Origin: Pseudomonas neustonica
Lineage (GTDB): Bacteria; Pseudomonadota; Gammaproteobacteria; Pseudomonadales; Pseudomonadaceae
DNA length: 64,000 bases
Direction of reading: 5' to 3'
Assembly: GCF_003797945.1 (NCBI RefSeq)
Contig: NZ_RKKU01000011.1
Span: 57,867 to 121,866, forward strand
Position 1 is the first letter of the stretch; each line of letters opens with the position of its first letter. A program made the translations under genes and the position numbers. Positions 50,989 to 59,759 of the stretch are shown here, one piece after another. The notes under the pieces are model-generated. The model did no database searches. It was not told the origin of the DNA and saw nothing but the letters and a program-made list of their open reading frames with translations.

Positions 50989-51885
50989 ATGAAGAACACT
51001 GCGAGGCCAGTGATTGGCATTGTCGGTTTTGGAACTGTGGGCAAAGCGCTGCAAGCTGCATTTGACTTGCGCTGCGATGTCAGAATATGTGACCCGCAGT
51101 TAGGGACTCAGTCATCGAGCATAGAGGCACTGGTCTCGAGCTGCCGAATTATCTTTTTGGCGGTACCCACTCCCGCGAAAATAGATGGAAATGCTGATCT
51201 GACAGCTTTTCACGAGGTAATAGATGGCCTCCAGCGGGCATCGGGCAAGAGTCCTGGTTGTTACCCCGTCATTTGCGTAAAGTCTGCAGTCCCTCCTGAT
51301 GCAGTGGCACAAGCGTTTGCTCAGTACCCTACGTTGCGGCTAGTAGTCAGTCCTGAGTTTCTGCGTGAAGCTAGCCCAATTGAAGATATGCTCTCGATGC
51401 GCTCGTTGGTACTTGGCGGTAATGAGAGAGACTGCCATGTTGTGGCTGAGCTTTTCCACGACCACAGTAATATCACTGGCGAGATGCGCACATTGATCCT
51501 CCCAGACGCCGTGAGTGCTGCGTTCTTGAAGTATCAAGAAAACGCTTTCTTGGCTATGAAGGTTAGCTTTATGAACGAGATGTTCGATATCTTCCAGCGC
51601 AGCGGTAGCCAGTGTACTTGGGATCAGCTTCAGCGCGCATTTCATCAGGACCATGAGCGGATGGGGACGACTCACTGGCAGGTTCCAGGGCCGGATGGGC
51701 TTAGAGGCTGGGGAGGGCGCTGCTTACCTAAGGATGTTGCTGCCCTGCAGAGCTACGCAGAGCAGCTTGGCGTGGACACGCCTCTTCTGCGCACCGCCTG
51801 GACCCGCAATCTCCGAGACCGAACGGCAGAACAGAGTACCTCAAACGAGTACTTTCCCACCCTTGATAGCGCCGTCGAAGCATGA
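50989..51885 (+). CDS. UDP-sugar dehydrogenase-like protein, shortened
   Basis: 298 residues of the UDP-glucose/GDP-mannose dehydrogenase family, which oxidises a nucleotide sugar to a uronic acid. The NAD fold motif GFGTVG is at 13-18. SPEFLREASPIEDM and the catalytic cysteine in GGRCLPKD (C245) are present. The usual C-terminal UDP-binding domain of about 130 residues is missing, so the protein may use another substrate or have another partner. Its stop overlaps the next ATG. It heads a three-gene cassette with glycosyltransferases, close to defence genes. Confidence 0.82.
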   Translation: MKNTARPVIGIVGFGTVGKALQAAFDLRCDVRICDPQLGTQSSSIEALVSSCRIIFLAVPTPAKIDGNADLTAFHEVIDGLQRASGKSPGCYPVICVKSAVPPDAVAQAFAQYPTLRLVVSPEFLREASPIEDMLSMRSLVLGGNERDCHVVAELFHDHSNITGEMRTLILPDAVSAAFLKYQENAFLAMKVSFMNEMFDIFQRSGSQCTWDQLQRAFHQDHERMGTTHWQVPGPDGLRGWGGRCLPKDVAALQSYAEQLGVDTPLLRTAWTRNLRDRTAEQSTSNEYFPTLDSAVEA

Positions 51886-52709
51886 TGCTTGCCGGCGCTT
51901 TCCCTCCGCTAATTGCACTGGTTGCGACTAAGCCCCGCTTTGAGTACTTGTTTGGTAGATCATTACCCAGCATTTCCTCTCAGGAACGTAAGCCGGATGT
52001 GTTGATTGTGGTTTCCGATGAGAGGCCACTAACTGAGAGTGAGCAAGATCAGCTACGGGGGTGTGTTGAGGGAGTCCCTGTGCATTTTTTGAATAACAAG
52101 GGGACACATGGTGCCGCCGGCAGCTGGAACACGGGCATCGAGCTAATTCGGGCTAGTTGGCCGGCTGCCTATATTGCGATACTTGACGACGATGATGCTT
52201 GGGACACCGACCACCTGCAGCTGTGCTGTGACTGTGCAATGGCGAACGACATGCCAAGTGTTATCGTCTCTGGTTTGCGGCTGTGTAAAGAAGGTATAGA
52301 GGTTCCTACCACGCCACCAGTCGCGTTAACCGCAGACGACTTTCTCGCTGGCAATCCGGGGTGGCAGGGCTCCAACACGTTCATATCCCTCCGAACGTTG
52401 GTCGGCGCAGGGGCCTTCACAGAGGGGTTGGCAAGTTGTAATGACCGTGACCTGGCTGTACGAGTGCTGTCCTTACCGAGCGTGTCTTTCGGGTTTACTG
52501 GTAAGCACACCGCTACTTGGTATCTTGGTACCGCGGCCGACCAGCTTTCCAGAAAAGGCGGGGCTGAGAAGCTTCGAGGGCTCGCCATGTTTTATCAGCT
52601 TCACGGACGACGGATGACACCTGCAATAAGGAAGCAGTTCTTTGAGCGCGCAAACGCCTATTTCGGATTCGACGAAAGCCAAATCACTGGTACCCACACT
52701 GCCGGCTAG
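51882..52709 (+). CDS. Family 2 glycosyltransferase (short)
   Basis: 275 residues with a GT-A fold: LIVVSDERPLTESEQ near the N-terminus, AGSWNTGIELI as a nucleotide-binding segment and AILDDDDAWDTDHL as the DxD metal site. No membrane helix is visible. It overlaps the dehydrogenase by 4 bases and the next gene by 68 bases, so the three are translated together. The acceptor is unknown. Confidence 0.82.
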   Translation: MMLAGAFPPLIALVATKPRFEYLFGRSLPSISSQERKPDVLIVVSDERPLTESEQDQLRGCVEGVPVHFLNNKGTHGAAGSWNTGIELIRASWPAAYIAILDDDDAWDTDHLQLCCDCAMANDMPSVIVSGLRLCKEGIEVPTTPPVALTADDFLAGNPGWQGSNTFISLRTLVGAGAFTEGLASCNDRDLAVRVLSLPSVSFGFTGKHTATWYLGTAADQLSRKGGAEKLRGLAMFYQLHGRRMTPAIRKQFFERANAYFGFDESQITGTHTAG

Positions 52710-55700
52710 CAACTACCAACGCACAGCTCCAAAGCAACTCTCAGTCGGACTATCATCACGGAACATATCGTGTTCCAAGGCTGTATCTCAGGTTGCTCGT
52801 GATGCTCAAGTCATCATCGCGATTGCGTTGCACAATCAGCGCGATCATTTGCCCGCCGCACTGGAGTCAGCCATGCGGCAAACGCTTTTTCAATCTGGTG
52901 AGGCGTGTGTTGTCATCCTTGATGATCAGTCGACAGATGATTGGAAGGAGGCGTGCAGGATCACGCTGGAGCACCCGGGTGTGGTCGTTTTACATGGCAA
53001 TTGCGGTACTGCAGCCAGGGCAAGAAATGCCTTACTGGACTATGTTGATGATCACTTGCCCCGCGCCGAGTGGGTTGCCCGTCTGGATGCCGATGATGTG
53101 CTAGCTGCTGAGGATTCGTTAGAAACTTTAGTCGCAGAAGGCAACGCCAGCGGGGCGCAATATGTGATCGGCAGCAACTACCTTCGTATGGGCCAAAGTA
53201 CTCTCTCGAGGATCAACGTCGCGGACAAAGCTTTGCTGCTCAACCGCACTCGACTGCTCGCGTTCATACAGGCATTTTGTCTTGGTGATCAGGAGCAAGA
53301 GCTTCCTTCATGCAACCTGATATTGCGAACTCAATCGAGCATTCGTTATCCGGATATTCGTAGCGCAGAAGACCATTGGTTAGTGGCATCGTTGCTTGTT
53401 TTTAAGCCGGAGAAGGGGGCCGTTGTTGGAACGCCGATCTATTGCTATTACTCGCTCTCGGGGCAGGTAACGAGCGAGAATCGGATCAAGCAGGAATGGG
53501 CTCGCCAGCGTTTCCGACTGGCACGTGCAGTGGAGCGCTGGGTTGCGATACTGGACGAGGGGTTGCCTGTTTTGGGGTTTGGTTTGGAGGGCGTTGTAAC
53601 GCTGGAAAACAGCCAGGTAGTCAAACGCTTTTACCCGTGGGGCATGACTTGGGCCGAGGCTACCAAGCTGGCCGAACGTTTGCGCAGCGCTCCATCCACC
53701 ATTGCACCTCACCTCTCGTGGGAGGGTTCTGCTGGTGGAGCTATCCGATGCCGTTATGATTGGAAAGACTATCGCGAGCTGCCCGAATTCCTGCCAGAAG
53801 ATCGGGTGTTTGCTTTTCTTGCTGACTGCTTCAATGCCGGATTGGTTGTGTCGAACGTCAGTAGGGCCAACCTGCGTTTGACCCATGCAGGTCGCTTGGT
53901 AAACATCGATATCGGTTCGGATATCGTGCCGTTCTCTGTTCCGCGATTTGTTGACTCGGCTGCCAGGCTCTACGCGATAGGTGTGCTGGGTTACCGCGAT
54001 CAGGAGCTGGTGAGGCGAGAGTCAACCATCCCTCAGCATCAAAGCCTTAAAGGACTGCCTGGATTTGAAAGCTTCTTTGGCCGCCTGGTATGCGCGCTTC
54101 ACGACGTTGAATCGCCTAAGGATGAACCTGAAGCATTCTATCTTGATAGCGAGACCACACTGCTCATCAAAGCCTGCGCACAAGATGCGGATGTGCTGCG
54201 CCCTCAAGTCGAGCACATTGTGAGTCAGCTCGGTTATCCATCGAGGTTCAGACGAATCTGCTTGGCGGTTGATACCTTTGAAGGCCCCTTTTTGCGCGAA
54301 TATAGCAGCGGAAGCCTGAAGGATGTTTTGGCGATCGCGGAGCGTCTGAAAGCTGAAGGTGTGATTGATGCGGTTCTTATCTCGCCGAACACAGAGAGTA
54401 TTATCCGTGATGTCTACTCACGCTGGTTCGCAAACGAAACTGTTCTAGATACTCATACTAGCGGCCGCGCGCCGCTTTATCCGCAGCTATGGGCATTTGA
54501 GCAAATCGACACGCAATTTGTGTTGCAATGTGACAGTGATGTGCTGATTGGTAGGTGTGACGTAAGGCATGACTATTTGGTGGATATGAAACATGCTTGC
54601 AGTGATCCCGGTGTGCTTTCAGTGGGCTTCAACATCCCTCAGAGTAAGTCGGGCTTTAACCCTTACAGTTCACCCGCTGGTGGTCACGTTCCAGAGGTGC
54701 GCTTCTGCCTCCTTGATCTGAAGAAACTCTTCAAACAACTGCCGATACCCAATCCCAGCGCTGCCGGTAAATTTGAACTGACCTGGCACAGGGCGGTAGA
54801 GCGACTTCAGCCTAAGGCTGGATTAGCCAGCCTAAGAGGTGGTGATAGCCGATCTTTTTATATTCATCCGCGGAACGAGGATAAGGCCTGTATCAACTTG
54901 CCTCTGTTGCGAGACCTGATAGGGCAAGGGTTGGTACCCGATGGCCAAAAGAACCATTTCGACCTGGTGCCCGACGCGCATTGGCGCTATCCGGTACGTG
55001 CTGAGAGTGTCGTTTTTCTGTTGAAGGGCAGGGATACTCCGGTAGAAAAACTGAAGCGCTGTTTGGACTCTCTGCGAAAGCAGCGCTCTCAAGCTTTCGG
55101 CATCATCCTGATTGAGGATGGAGGAAGCGTAGCTTGGCAGGCCAGGATTCCCTCGCTACTGCGCGATTTGCTTGCGAGAACTACCCTTATTCGGCGAGAG
55201 CAGCGCCAAGGCTACATGCCGAATTTTATTGAAGCTATTGAACGTATTTGCACTAACCCTGAGTCACTGATTGTCGTCCTTGACCAGGATGATGCGCTGA
55301 TGTCGTCGAGAGTGGTTGAGCGGCTTCATGAAGAAGTCGCAGCTGGTGCAGATTTGATCAACGGAACGATGTTCCGGCCATCCAAACCTGCGCAGCTCTA
55401 CACACCTGTTTACGATAGTGCGCGCCGGCATGGTGGCGGGAACGTTTGGGCGCATATGCGTGCATTCAGAAAGTCGTTGTTCGATAGGGTGCCCAAAAGC
55501 TACTTTCGGGATCGGGACGGAGAATGGATCGACATGGTTTCGGACTACGCGACCATGCTGCCAATGAGCGAGTTGGCGGAGCGGCCGGTTCACATCGACG
55601 ATATCTATTGCTACTACCACGATCGAGAGGACTACTCTTCTTCACGCAAAGAAGAGGCGTTCAGGGTCTTATCAGATATTTTTACAATGCCTTCGTTGCA

Positions 55701-55713
55701 GGGTGAACCATAA
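52642..55713 (+). CDS. Multidomain glycosyltransferase with an embedded kinase-like region
   Basis: 1023 residues from a TTG at 52642, which has AAGGAAG seven bases upstream; no ATG fits as well. Residues 55-260 form a GT2 domain (IAIALHNQRDHLPAALESAM, then RLDADDVL). Residues 310-445 resemble a small kinase fold: glycine-rich GFGLEGVV at 312-319, K328, N410 and D423-I-G. Residues 465-760 look like another GT-A domain, with LQCDSDVLIGR. Residues 790-1010 form a further GT2 module with IILIEDGGSV and VLDQDDAL. The kinase part resembles the Kdo/heptose kinase or aminoglycoside kinase group only weakly. Substrate and product are unknown. Confidence 0.72.
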   Translation: MSAQTPISDSTKAKSLVPTLPASNYQRTAPKQLSVGLSSRNISCSKAVSQVARDAQVIIAIALHNQRDHLPAALESAMRQTLFQSGEACVVILDDQSTDDWKEACRITLEHPGVVVLHGNCGTAARARNALLDYVDDHLPRAEWVARLDADDVLAAEDSLETLVAEGNASGAQYVIGSNYLRMGQSTLSRINVADKALLLNRTRLLAFIQAFCLGDQEQELPSCNLILRTQSSIRYPDIRSAEDHWLVASLLVFKPEKGAVVGTPIYCYYSLSGQVTSENRIKQEWARQRFRLARAVERWVAILDEGLPVLGFGLEGVVTLENSQVVKRFYPWGMTWAEATKLAERLRSAPSTIAPHLSWEGSAGGAIRCRYDWKDYRELPEFLPEDRVFAFLADCFNAGLVVSNVSRANLRLTHAGRLVNIDIGSDIVPFSVPRFVDSAARLYAIGVLGYRDQELVRRESTIPQHQSLKGLPGFESFFGRLVCALHDVESPKDEPEAFYLDSETTLLIKACAQDADVLRPQVEHIVSQLGYPSRFRRICLAVDTFEGPFLREYSSGSLKDVLAIAERLKAEGVIDAVLISPNTESIIRDVYSRWFANETVLDTHTSGRAPLYPQLWAFEQIDTQFVLQCDSDVLIGRCDVRHDYLVDMKHACSDPGVLSVGFNIPQSKSGFNPYSSPAGGHVPEVRFCLLDLKKLFKQLPIPNPSAAGKFELTWHRAVERLQPKAGLASLRGGDSRSFYIHPRNEDKACINLPLLRDLIGQGLVPDGQKNHFDLVPDAHWRYPVRAESVVFLLKGRDTPVEKLKRCLDSLRKQRSQAFGIILIEDGGSVAWQARIPSLLRDLLARTTLIRREQRQGYMPNFIEAIERICTNPESLIVVLDQDDALMSSRVVERLHEEVAAGADLINGTMFRPSKPAQLYTPVYDSARRHGGGNVWAHMRAFRKSLFDRVPKSYFRDRDGEWIDMVSDYATMLPMSELAERPVHIDDIYCYYHDREDYSSSRKEEAFRVLSDIFTMPSLQGEP

Positions 55714-55728
55714 ACCTCCTTCAGCAAA

Positions 55729-56541
55729 CTACAAACTGGCTAGGTACTGCTGGCTCCATATCAGGCGCTTGAGTATCAGGTCGACGGCAGTCGAGGCCTC
55801 ATTGTCATATAGCCACCATTGCTTGGTATGTTGCGTGTTTCTGGGCAGAAAAAAACTGACTTCCAAGTCCTCAAGAGTGGCTGGGGTTAGCGAGGCTAGC
55901 CACGAGTTGTTAGAGGCGCCAGCGAGCAATTGAAGCTCTCGACGAAGGGATTCACAAGGCTGCTGCTCGTTGAATATGTTCAGAAGCCTTTGCAGCGGGT
56001 TAGCTTGTTCTGTTCCGCCATCCGGGCCTGGGTAATGAAAACTAGGCCATGTGATGAGATCAGGAGAGTGTCTGCCAATCTTCATGGCTAGTCTTCGCTC
56101 ACCTAGCCAGTTATGAAACACACATGCCAACGGTTTTCTTCTACCCATTTCGGAAGGACGTGCAAGCGACGGTACCAGGGGCGCGCGATCTACACGCACA
56201 GCATGCGCGATCTCAGAAAAACAGAGAATGGCAGTAAGACCAGCGGACGGCGGGCAACCAAGGCGCTGGGCTAGCTCCTCGCTGATGCCTCTAAGCATGT
56301 GCTGTAGCTGGAGCAGAGCGCTGCTGCTAAAGCAGTGCGCACTCACTACTAGCGGCCCGTTATTGGGCTGCTCAGCGACGCGAGCGTTTCGGATGAAGAC
56401 CTGGTTACCCTTGGGTTCCGTTAGCTTTGCTAGGTTGAATGTAACGTCGAGAGTGGGAGTGCTCCCAATGCTTTTTTCGCCGGGGCCATTGCCGGTGATT
56501 TGCACAAGTGGGATACGCTTACAATCGAATGCCTCTATCAC
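55729..56541 (-). CDS. Unknown protein, last gene of the xre-phosphoesterase operon
   Basis: 270 residues from a GTG at 56541, 8 bases after the phosphoesterase stop. No family is recognised. The sequence has a mix of strands and helices, a cysteine- and histidine-bearing segment (VVSAHCFSSSALLQLQHML) and a tryptophan-rich C-terminus, but no signal peptide or membrane helix. It converges closely on the glycosyltransferase cassette, 15 bases apart. It could be the effector or a partner of the phosphoesterase. Confidence 0.6.
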   Translation of the reverse strand: MIEAFDCKRIPLVQITGNGPGEKSIGSTPTLDVTFNLAKLTEPKGNQVFIRNARVAEQPNNGPLVVSAHCFSSSALLQLQHMLRGISEELAQRLGCPPSAGLTAILCFSEIAHAVRVDRAPLVPSLARPSEMGRRKPLACVFHNWLGERRLAMKIGRHSPDLITWPSFHYPGPDGGTEQANPLQRLLNIFNEQQPCESLRRELQLLAGASNNSWLASLTPATLEDLEVSFFLPRNTQHTKQWWLYDNEASTAVDLILKRLIWSQQYLASL

Positions 56542-56549
56542 GATCTTGG

Positions 56550-57281
56550 TTAACCAAAAGAGTATGGGGGCTGCCTTGGTCGACTGCCCGTGCTGAATAA
56601 ATTACCGGAGCGGTTCATTGTGTCTAGCGTGAACACCACCGCGTGATTGGTCGGTTCGTAATACTCCGTGCAAGAGCATGCATTGATCAGCCGCTGCGCG
56701 CCTCGCTGATATAACCCGTACCCCTCATGGATATGCCCAAACACATGGACCTGCAATGGCAGGTCTCGGGTGCGGCGAAGCAGGCACTCGCATCCGACAT
56801 TTACTCGAAGGGTGTCGTCAATTGCCATATCTCCAGACAGGTGGGGTGGCCCGTGAGTGACAAGTACATCGGTGTCATCCGGGATGAGGGACCAGCGTTC
56901 TTCAAGTGCCCAGCCTCGATCCAGCATGAATGCACCGCTGTGAAAGCGGGGAGTCCAGGGGGAGCCCCAGAATTTGACGCCTTCGATCTCGACACCGTTG
57001 TCCTGCAGGTAGTGAGTTGTTGGCAGGAGTTTCGGGATCAGTTCCGGGTGATTTTGTAACGCGAGGTCGTGATTGCCTGCGACAAGGATCTTGTGTTTGT
57101 GAGGCTGACTCTCAAACCACTCCGCAAACGATTCGAGAGATCTAACACTGCCGTTGCCGAGGCAGTCTCCAGCGTGAATCAAGACATCACCTTCCGGTAA
57201 TACAGGAAGCTCTGCGTGAAGGCCGTGGGTGTCGGAAATGCAGACGCAGGTAAGGCTTTTGTGCTCGAGTGTGTGCTTCAT
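56550..57281 (-). CDS. Calcineurin-like metallophosphoesterase (MPPED type)
   Basis: 243 residues. All metal-binding motifs are present in order: ISDTHG, HAGD, AGNHD, VTHGPPH and FGHIHEG. The order and the PHKHKILVAGNHD segment resemble MPPED-type phosphodiesterases that act on cyclic nucleotides or related phosphodiesters. ATG 57281 is chosen, because AAAAGGTAG precedes it; a start at 57299 is possible. It lies 50 bases after the xre gene. Substrate is unknown. Confidence 0.87.
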   Translation of the reverse strand: MKHTLEHKSLTCVCISDTHGLHAELPVLPEGDVLIHAGDCLGNGSVRSLESFAEWFESQPHKHKILVAGNHDLALQNHPELIPKLLPTTHYLQDNGVEIEGVKFWGSPWTPRFHSGAFMLDRGWALEERWSLIPDDTDVLVTHGPPHLSGDMAIDDTLRVNVGCECLLRRTRDLPLQVHVFGHIHEGYGLYQRGAQRLINACSCTEYYEPTNHAVVFTLDTMNRSGNLFSTGSRPRQPPYSFG

Positions 57282-57349
57282 ACAACTACCTTTTACCATA
57301 TGAATAACAACTGGCCTTGACCCGATCGTTGCGGTGACCCGGTCGCAGG

Positions 57350-57610
57350 CTATCTGCTTTGGTTAGGTGCTGAAAGCTCGGCTTCAAAGCGGCTGACGAA
57401 GTCGAGCAGACTTATGTTCAGCACCTCGCATATATCGCGTAGCTGAATCAGATCGATTCGACGGAAGCCTCTCTCCATGTCGCTCACGAACGACTGTGGA
57501 CGTTCCAACGCTTGCGCGAACTGCCCTTGAGTCAATCCTGACTCCACCCGGTACTGGCGCAGTAGCCTGAGCAGTACCACGTATTCGTCGCGGTGAATCG
57601 AACTAACCAT
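57350..57610 (-). CDS. XRE-family regulator
   Basis: 86-residue helix-turn-helix protein (LTQGQFAQALERPQSFVSDM) of the Cro/C1 type, with a short C-terminal helix. It is the first gene of the operon with the phosphoesterase and the unknown protein, and it is divergent from the gene at 57722. It probably represses both directions through the palindromic region at 57668-57705. Confidence 0.85.
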   Translation of the reverse strand: MVSSIHRDEYVVLLRLLRQYRVESGLTQGQFAQALERPQSFVSDMERGFRRIDLIQLRDICEVLNISLLDFVSRFEAELSAPNQSR

Positions 57611-57667
57611 GTGATTTGCGCCCGGTGACTTGACAGGCCGCCACTGTAAATCTATCTTCCGTCTTTA

Positions 57668-57705
57668 CGGATATCCGATAAACAGATATTTGGATTTAAC
57701 GAGAT
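57668..57705. promoter_or_regulatory. Palindromic region between xre and the gene at 57722
   Basis: The perfect palindrome CGGATATCCG lies at 57668-57677 and a second near-repeat GATATTTGGAT follows about ten bases on. It sits in the divergent gap of 111 bases and is the likely binding site of the XRE protein. Confidence 0.5.
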
Positions 57706-57721
57706 TAAACGGGAGGTGTCA

Positions 57722-58162
57722 ATGTGTGCCGGTAGCGAACCAACTTTCAGAGAACTCGTGGCAAATATCGTCGACTGGAGGGCGAGAGTCATACCGCCGG
57801 AGGACCGGAGTAATTATGCGGCAGCAGTAGTCGCACAGGTTTTCGGGCTCGAACAACAGGAGGAGTTTGATGATGGAAGTGGCGGACGAAATTTCTCAGC
57901 TAACGAACTGCTAGATCATGCCGCTGAGTGGTTCGAGCGATCTAGAGGCGCTGAAGGTTTCGTGTTGACCAAGCTGTTCTTGGTTATGAGCGAACAAGAG
58001 AGCTGTCGAGAAAACTTCTATATCAATTTCGGATTCTTGTGCGATCGGATGGTGAATGAAGCGCAGTTCCCGCGCCGACGGCTGCAGCAAGAAGACGTGC
58101 GCAGCTTGACCAAAGCGCTCCAGTGCGAACTGCGCAGGCGCCAGTGTCCAGCCGCCCAGTAA
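57722..58162 (+). CDS. Unknown 146-residue protein
   Basis: Mostly helical and charged, with no membrane segment and no recognised family. ATG 57722 is chosen because GGAGG lies five bases upstream; a GTG six bases earlier overlaps that site. It is divergent from the xre gene and could be under its control. Confidence 0.55.
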   Translation: MCAGSEPTFRELVANIVDWRARVIPPEDRSNYAAAVVAQVFGLEQQEEFDDGSGGRNFSANELLDHAAEWFERSRGAEGFVLTKLFLVMSEQESCRENFYINFGFLCDRMVNEAQFPRRRLQQEDVRSLTKALQCELRRRQCPAAQ

Positions 58163-58260
58163 TAAAGGCGGTAACCCAGCTGCCTGAAACCTTGAACCAG
58201 GTGCTACCGGCCTGGGTGACGAGTACTGCGCAGACTAGATGCGCATGAGGAGATTTGAGA

Positions 58261-58662
58261 TTGGATCCAATTCAACGAATAGGGGACGTTCTGTATGGTC
58301 TTGGCGAAGCCATGCAAGGCACATCGATGACAGACGAAGAAGCGCTTGCCTACGCCCTTAATGCCTTTGCGGATTCAACATTCTGCCTGGTGCGGGACTG
58401 GATATGGCTAGACCTAGACATCCCCGACAGGCTCCAAGGGGAATTGCAGCTGGCGGGCGTTAAGCCGGTGGTTATGTTCGCCCATAACATCGTCTACGAC
58501 TCAGCGCGGCGCTGGGGAGAGAGTGGAGCTTTTGTGCGAAGCACGGCGCTCCGCTCCTTTTCTGAGGGGTTCGTGTTTCAGACCAGAAACACCAATTATC
58601 TGCTGCTCGGCGACGGCGTCCGCAAGCGAACAGATCTTAAAACCCTTGGGTTGTTGATATGA
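58261..58662 (+). CDS. Hypothetical protein, DUF6957-like
   Basis: About 133 residues from a TTG at 58261, with GAGGAG eight bases upstream. The segments FCLVRDWIWLDLDIPDRL, VMFAHNIVYDSARR and LLLGDGVRKRT are reminiscent of small Pseudomonas proteins catalogued as DUF6957, often found in mobile regions. Function is unknown. The family name is from memory and should be checked. Confidence 0.55.
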   Translation: MDPIQRIGDVLYGLGEAMQGTSMTDEEALAYALNAFADSTFCLVRDWIWLDLDIPDRLQGELQLAGVKPVVMFAHNIVYDSARRWGESGAFVRSTALRSFSEGFVFQTRNTNYLLLGDGVRKRTDLKTLGLLI

Positions 58663-58735
58663 CCAAGTCAGCCCGGGCTTTCCTTTCCAAAATCAGACCG
58701 CTTGGAGCGTTCAGGCGCAGCGAAGGGACGTCAGC

Positions 58736-59089
58736 GTGGATATAGATAGCGACTCGAAGAGAAAGCTGCTTCAGGCGCTAAGGCTTTGGTTTGGGCTGCC
58801 TGTAACTGGTTATATTTTAGATGCCCGCATCGTTGCCCGCTCTGCCTTTGGTGCTGTGTTTTGCCACGAAAGGGCGGACAAGTATGGGCGCTTTGCCAAC
58901 GGACATCGCATCATAACGTCAGACGTGATGAGCGCAGAGCAACACTATGGCTTCTGGGCGTTGCATACCAAAACCGGCAGCCTGTATGTAGTGGTGACGT
59001 TTGACGCCAATGGAGGCAGAGAGTCCCTCGATAGTTTCTTTTCGCTCAACTTGGCGGCGTCGCATTTTACGCCGGCTCAGCTGCATTAA
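58736..59089 (+). CDS. Unknown 117-residue protein
   Basis: Starts with a GTG at 58736, with GAAGGGA seven or eight bases upstream. The C-terminal half is strand-rich (FGAVFCHERADKYGRFANG, then HTKTGSLYVVVTFDANGG). No family is recognised. It lies 73 bases after the preceding small gene and may be on the same transcript. Confidence 0.5.
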   Translation: MDIDSDSKRKLLQALRLWFGLPVTGYILDARIVARSAFGAVFCHERADKYGRFANGHRIITSDVMSAEQHYGFWALHTKTGSLYVVVTFDANGGRESLDSFFSLNLAASHFTPAQLH

Positions 59090-59467
59090 TGAATTAGATA
59101 GCCATCAGGCGGAGTGCTGAGAGTGGGCTGAGAAACCGTGTGCATCCTCTTACTAAGGTAGGGAGCGCGGCGTGTAGTGGCTCACTACTCAGGCGATTTT
59201 CCCGTTGAGAACAGGCAGGTAACGGCCAAAAGTTGCCCGTCGCTTCCGCCTGTTGAATGGCTAGGAATTACGGGCAATTCAGTTTTTTCTGAGCGGACAT
59301 AGGCTCATCAATTGAAGACGAAGCCCAACATGGCATAGAGCGGCTGTGACGCAACAGAAGCGACACGAGTTTGATCCATCACAGATCTCAGTGTTTCAGC
59401 GCGACAGGTTCTGTCGCTATCACCAGGTAATGTCCTCTGCAAGCGCCTCGCAAAGGAGACTCGGCGT
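59090..59467. other. Intergenic region with an inverted repeat
   Basis: About 380 bases without a convincing gene. TTGCCCGT at 59233-59240 and ACGGGCAA at 59270-59277 are exact inverted copies, and AACAGGC and GCCTGTT lie around the first of them. They could form a hairpin or mark a binding site. AGGAG near 59453-59457 is the ribosome site of the next gene. Confidence 0.4.
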
Positions 59468-59671
59468 ATGAGAACAGCTCTGACCCAATGCTGCCGCCAT
59501 TGTGAATGGCAGCAGACGATGGTGCCCCACGATGGGGATAGCACCACCACAAAAGAGTGCTTCGATCACTGCCCTTGGTGCCGCTCGTTAGACCTTCTTG
59601 AGCGTCGAGCAACCCGCCTAGAGGCCCTAGCGGCTAGTTTCGCTCGTTCGGGCTACGCAGCTTATCGCTGA
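59468..59671 (+). CDS. Small zinc-ribbon-like protein
   Basis: 67 residues. Two CxxC pairs, CCRHCEW near residues 9-14 and CPWC near residue 36, can bind one zinc ion. The C-terminal half is a helix. AGGAG lies about ten bases upstream of the ATG. It lies two bases before the palindrome that precedes the WYL regulator. Function unknown; it may be a small regulator. Confidence 0.6.
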   Translation: MRTALTQCCRHCEWQQTMVPHDGDSTTTKECFDHCPWCRSLDLLERRATRLEALAASFARSGYAAYR

Positions 59672-59672
59672 A

Positions 59673-59714
59673 GTGGCAATTTGCCACGTAATGGGTTAGA
59701 TTCGCCATATAAGT
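59673..59714. promoter_or_regulatory. Palindrome upstream of the WYL regulator
   Basis: GTGGCAA, T, TTGCCAC at 59673-59687 is a 7-base inverted repeat. The sequence AAGTGGCGCCAA near 59711 repeats the half-site AAGTGGC. WYL regulators of the BrxR/CapW kind bind inverted repeats ahead of their own gene, so this is a candidate operator. Confidence 0.55.
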
Positions 59715-59759
59715 GGCGCCAACAAAGCATACCCATTTCGATACGACAGGGAAGTAACG

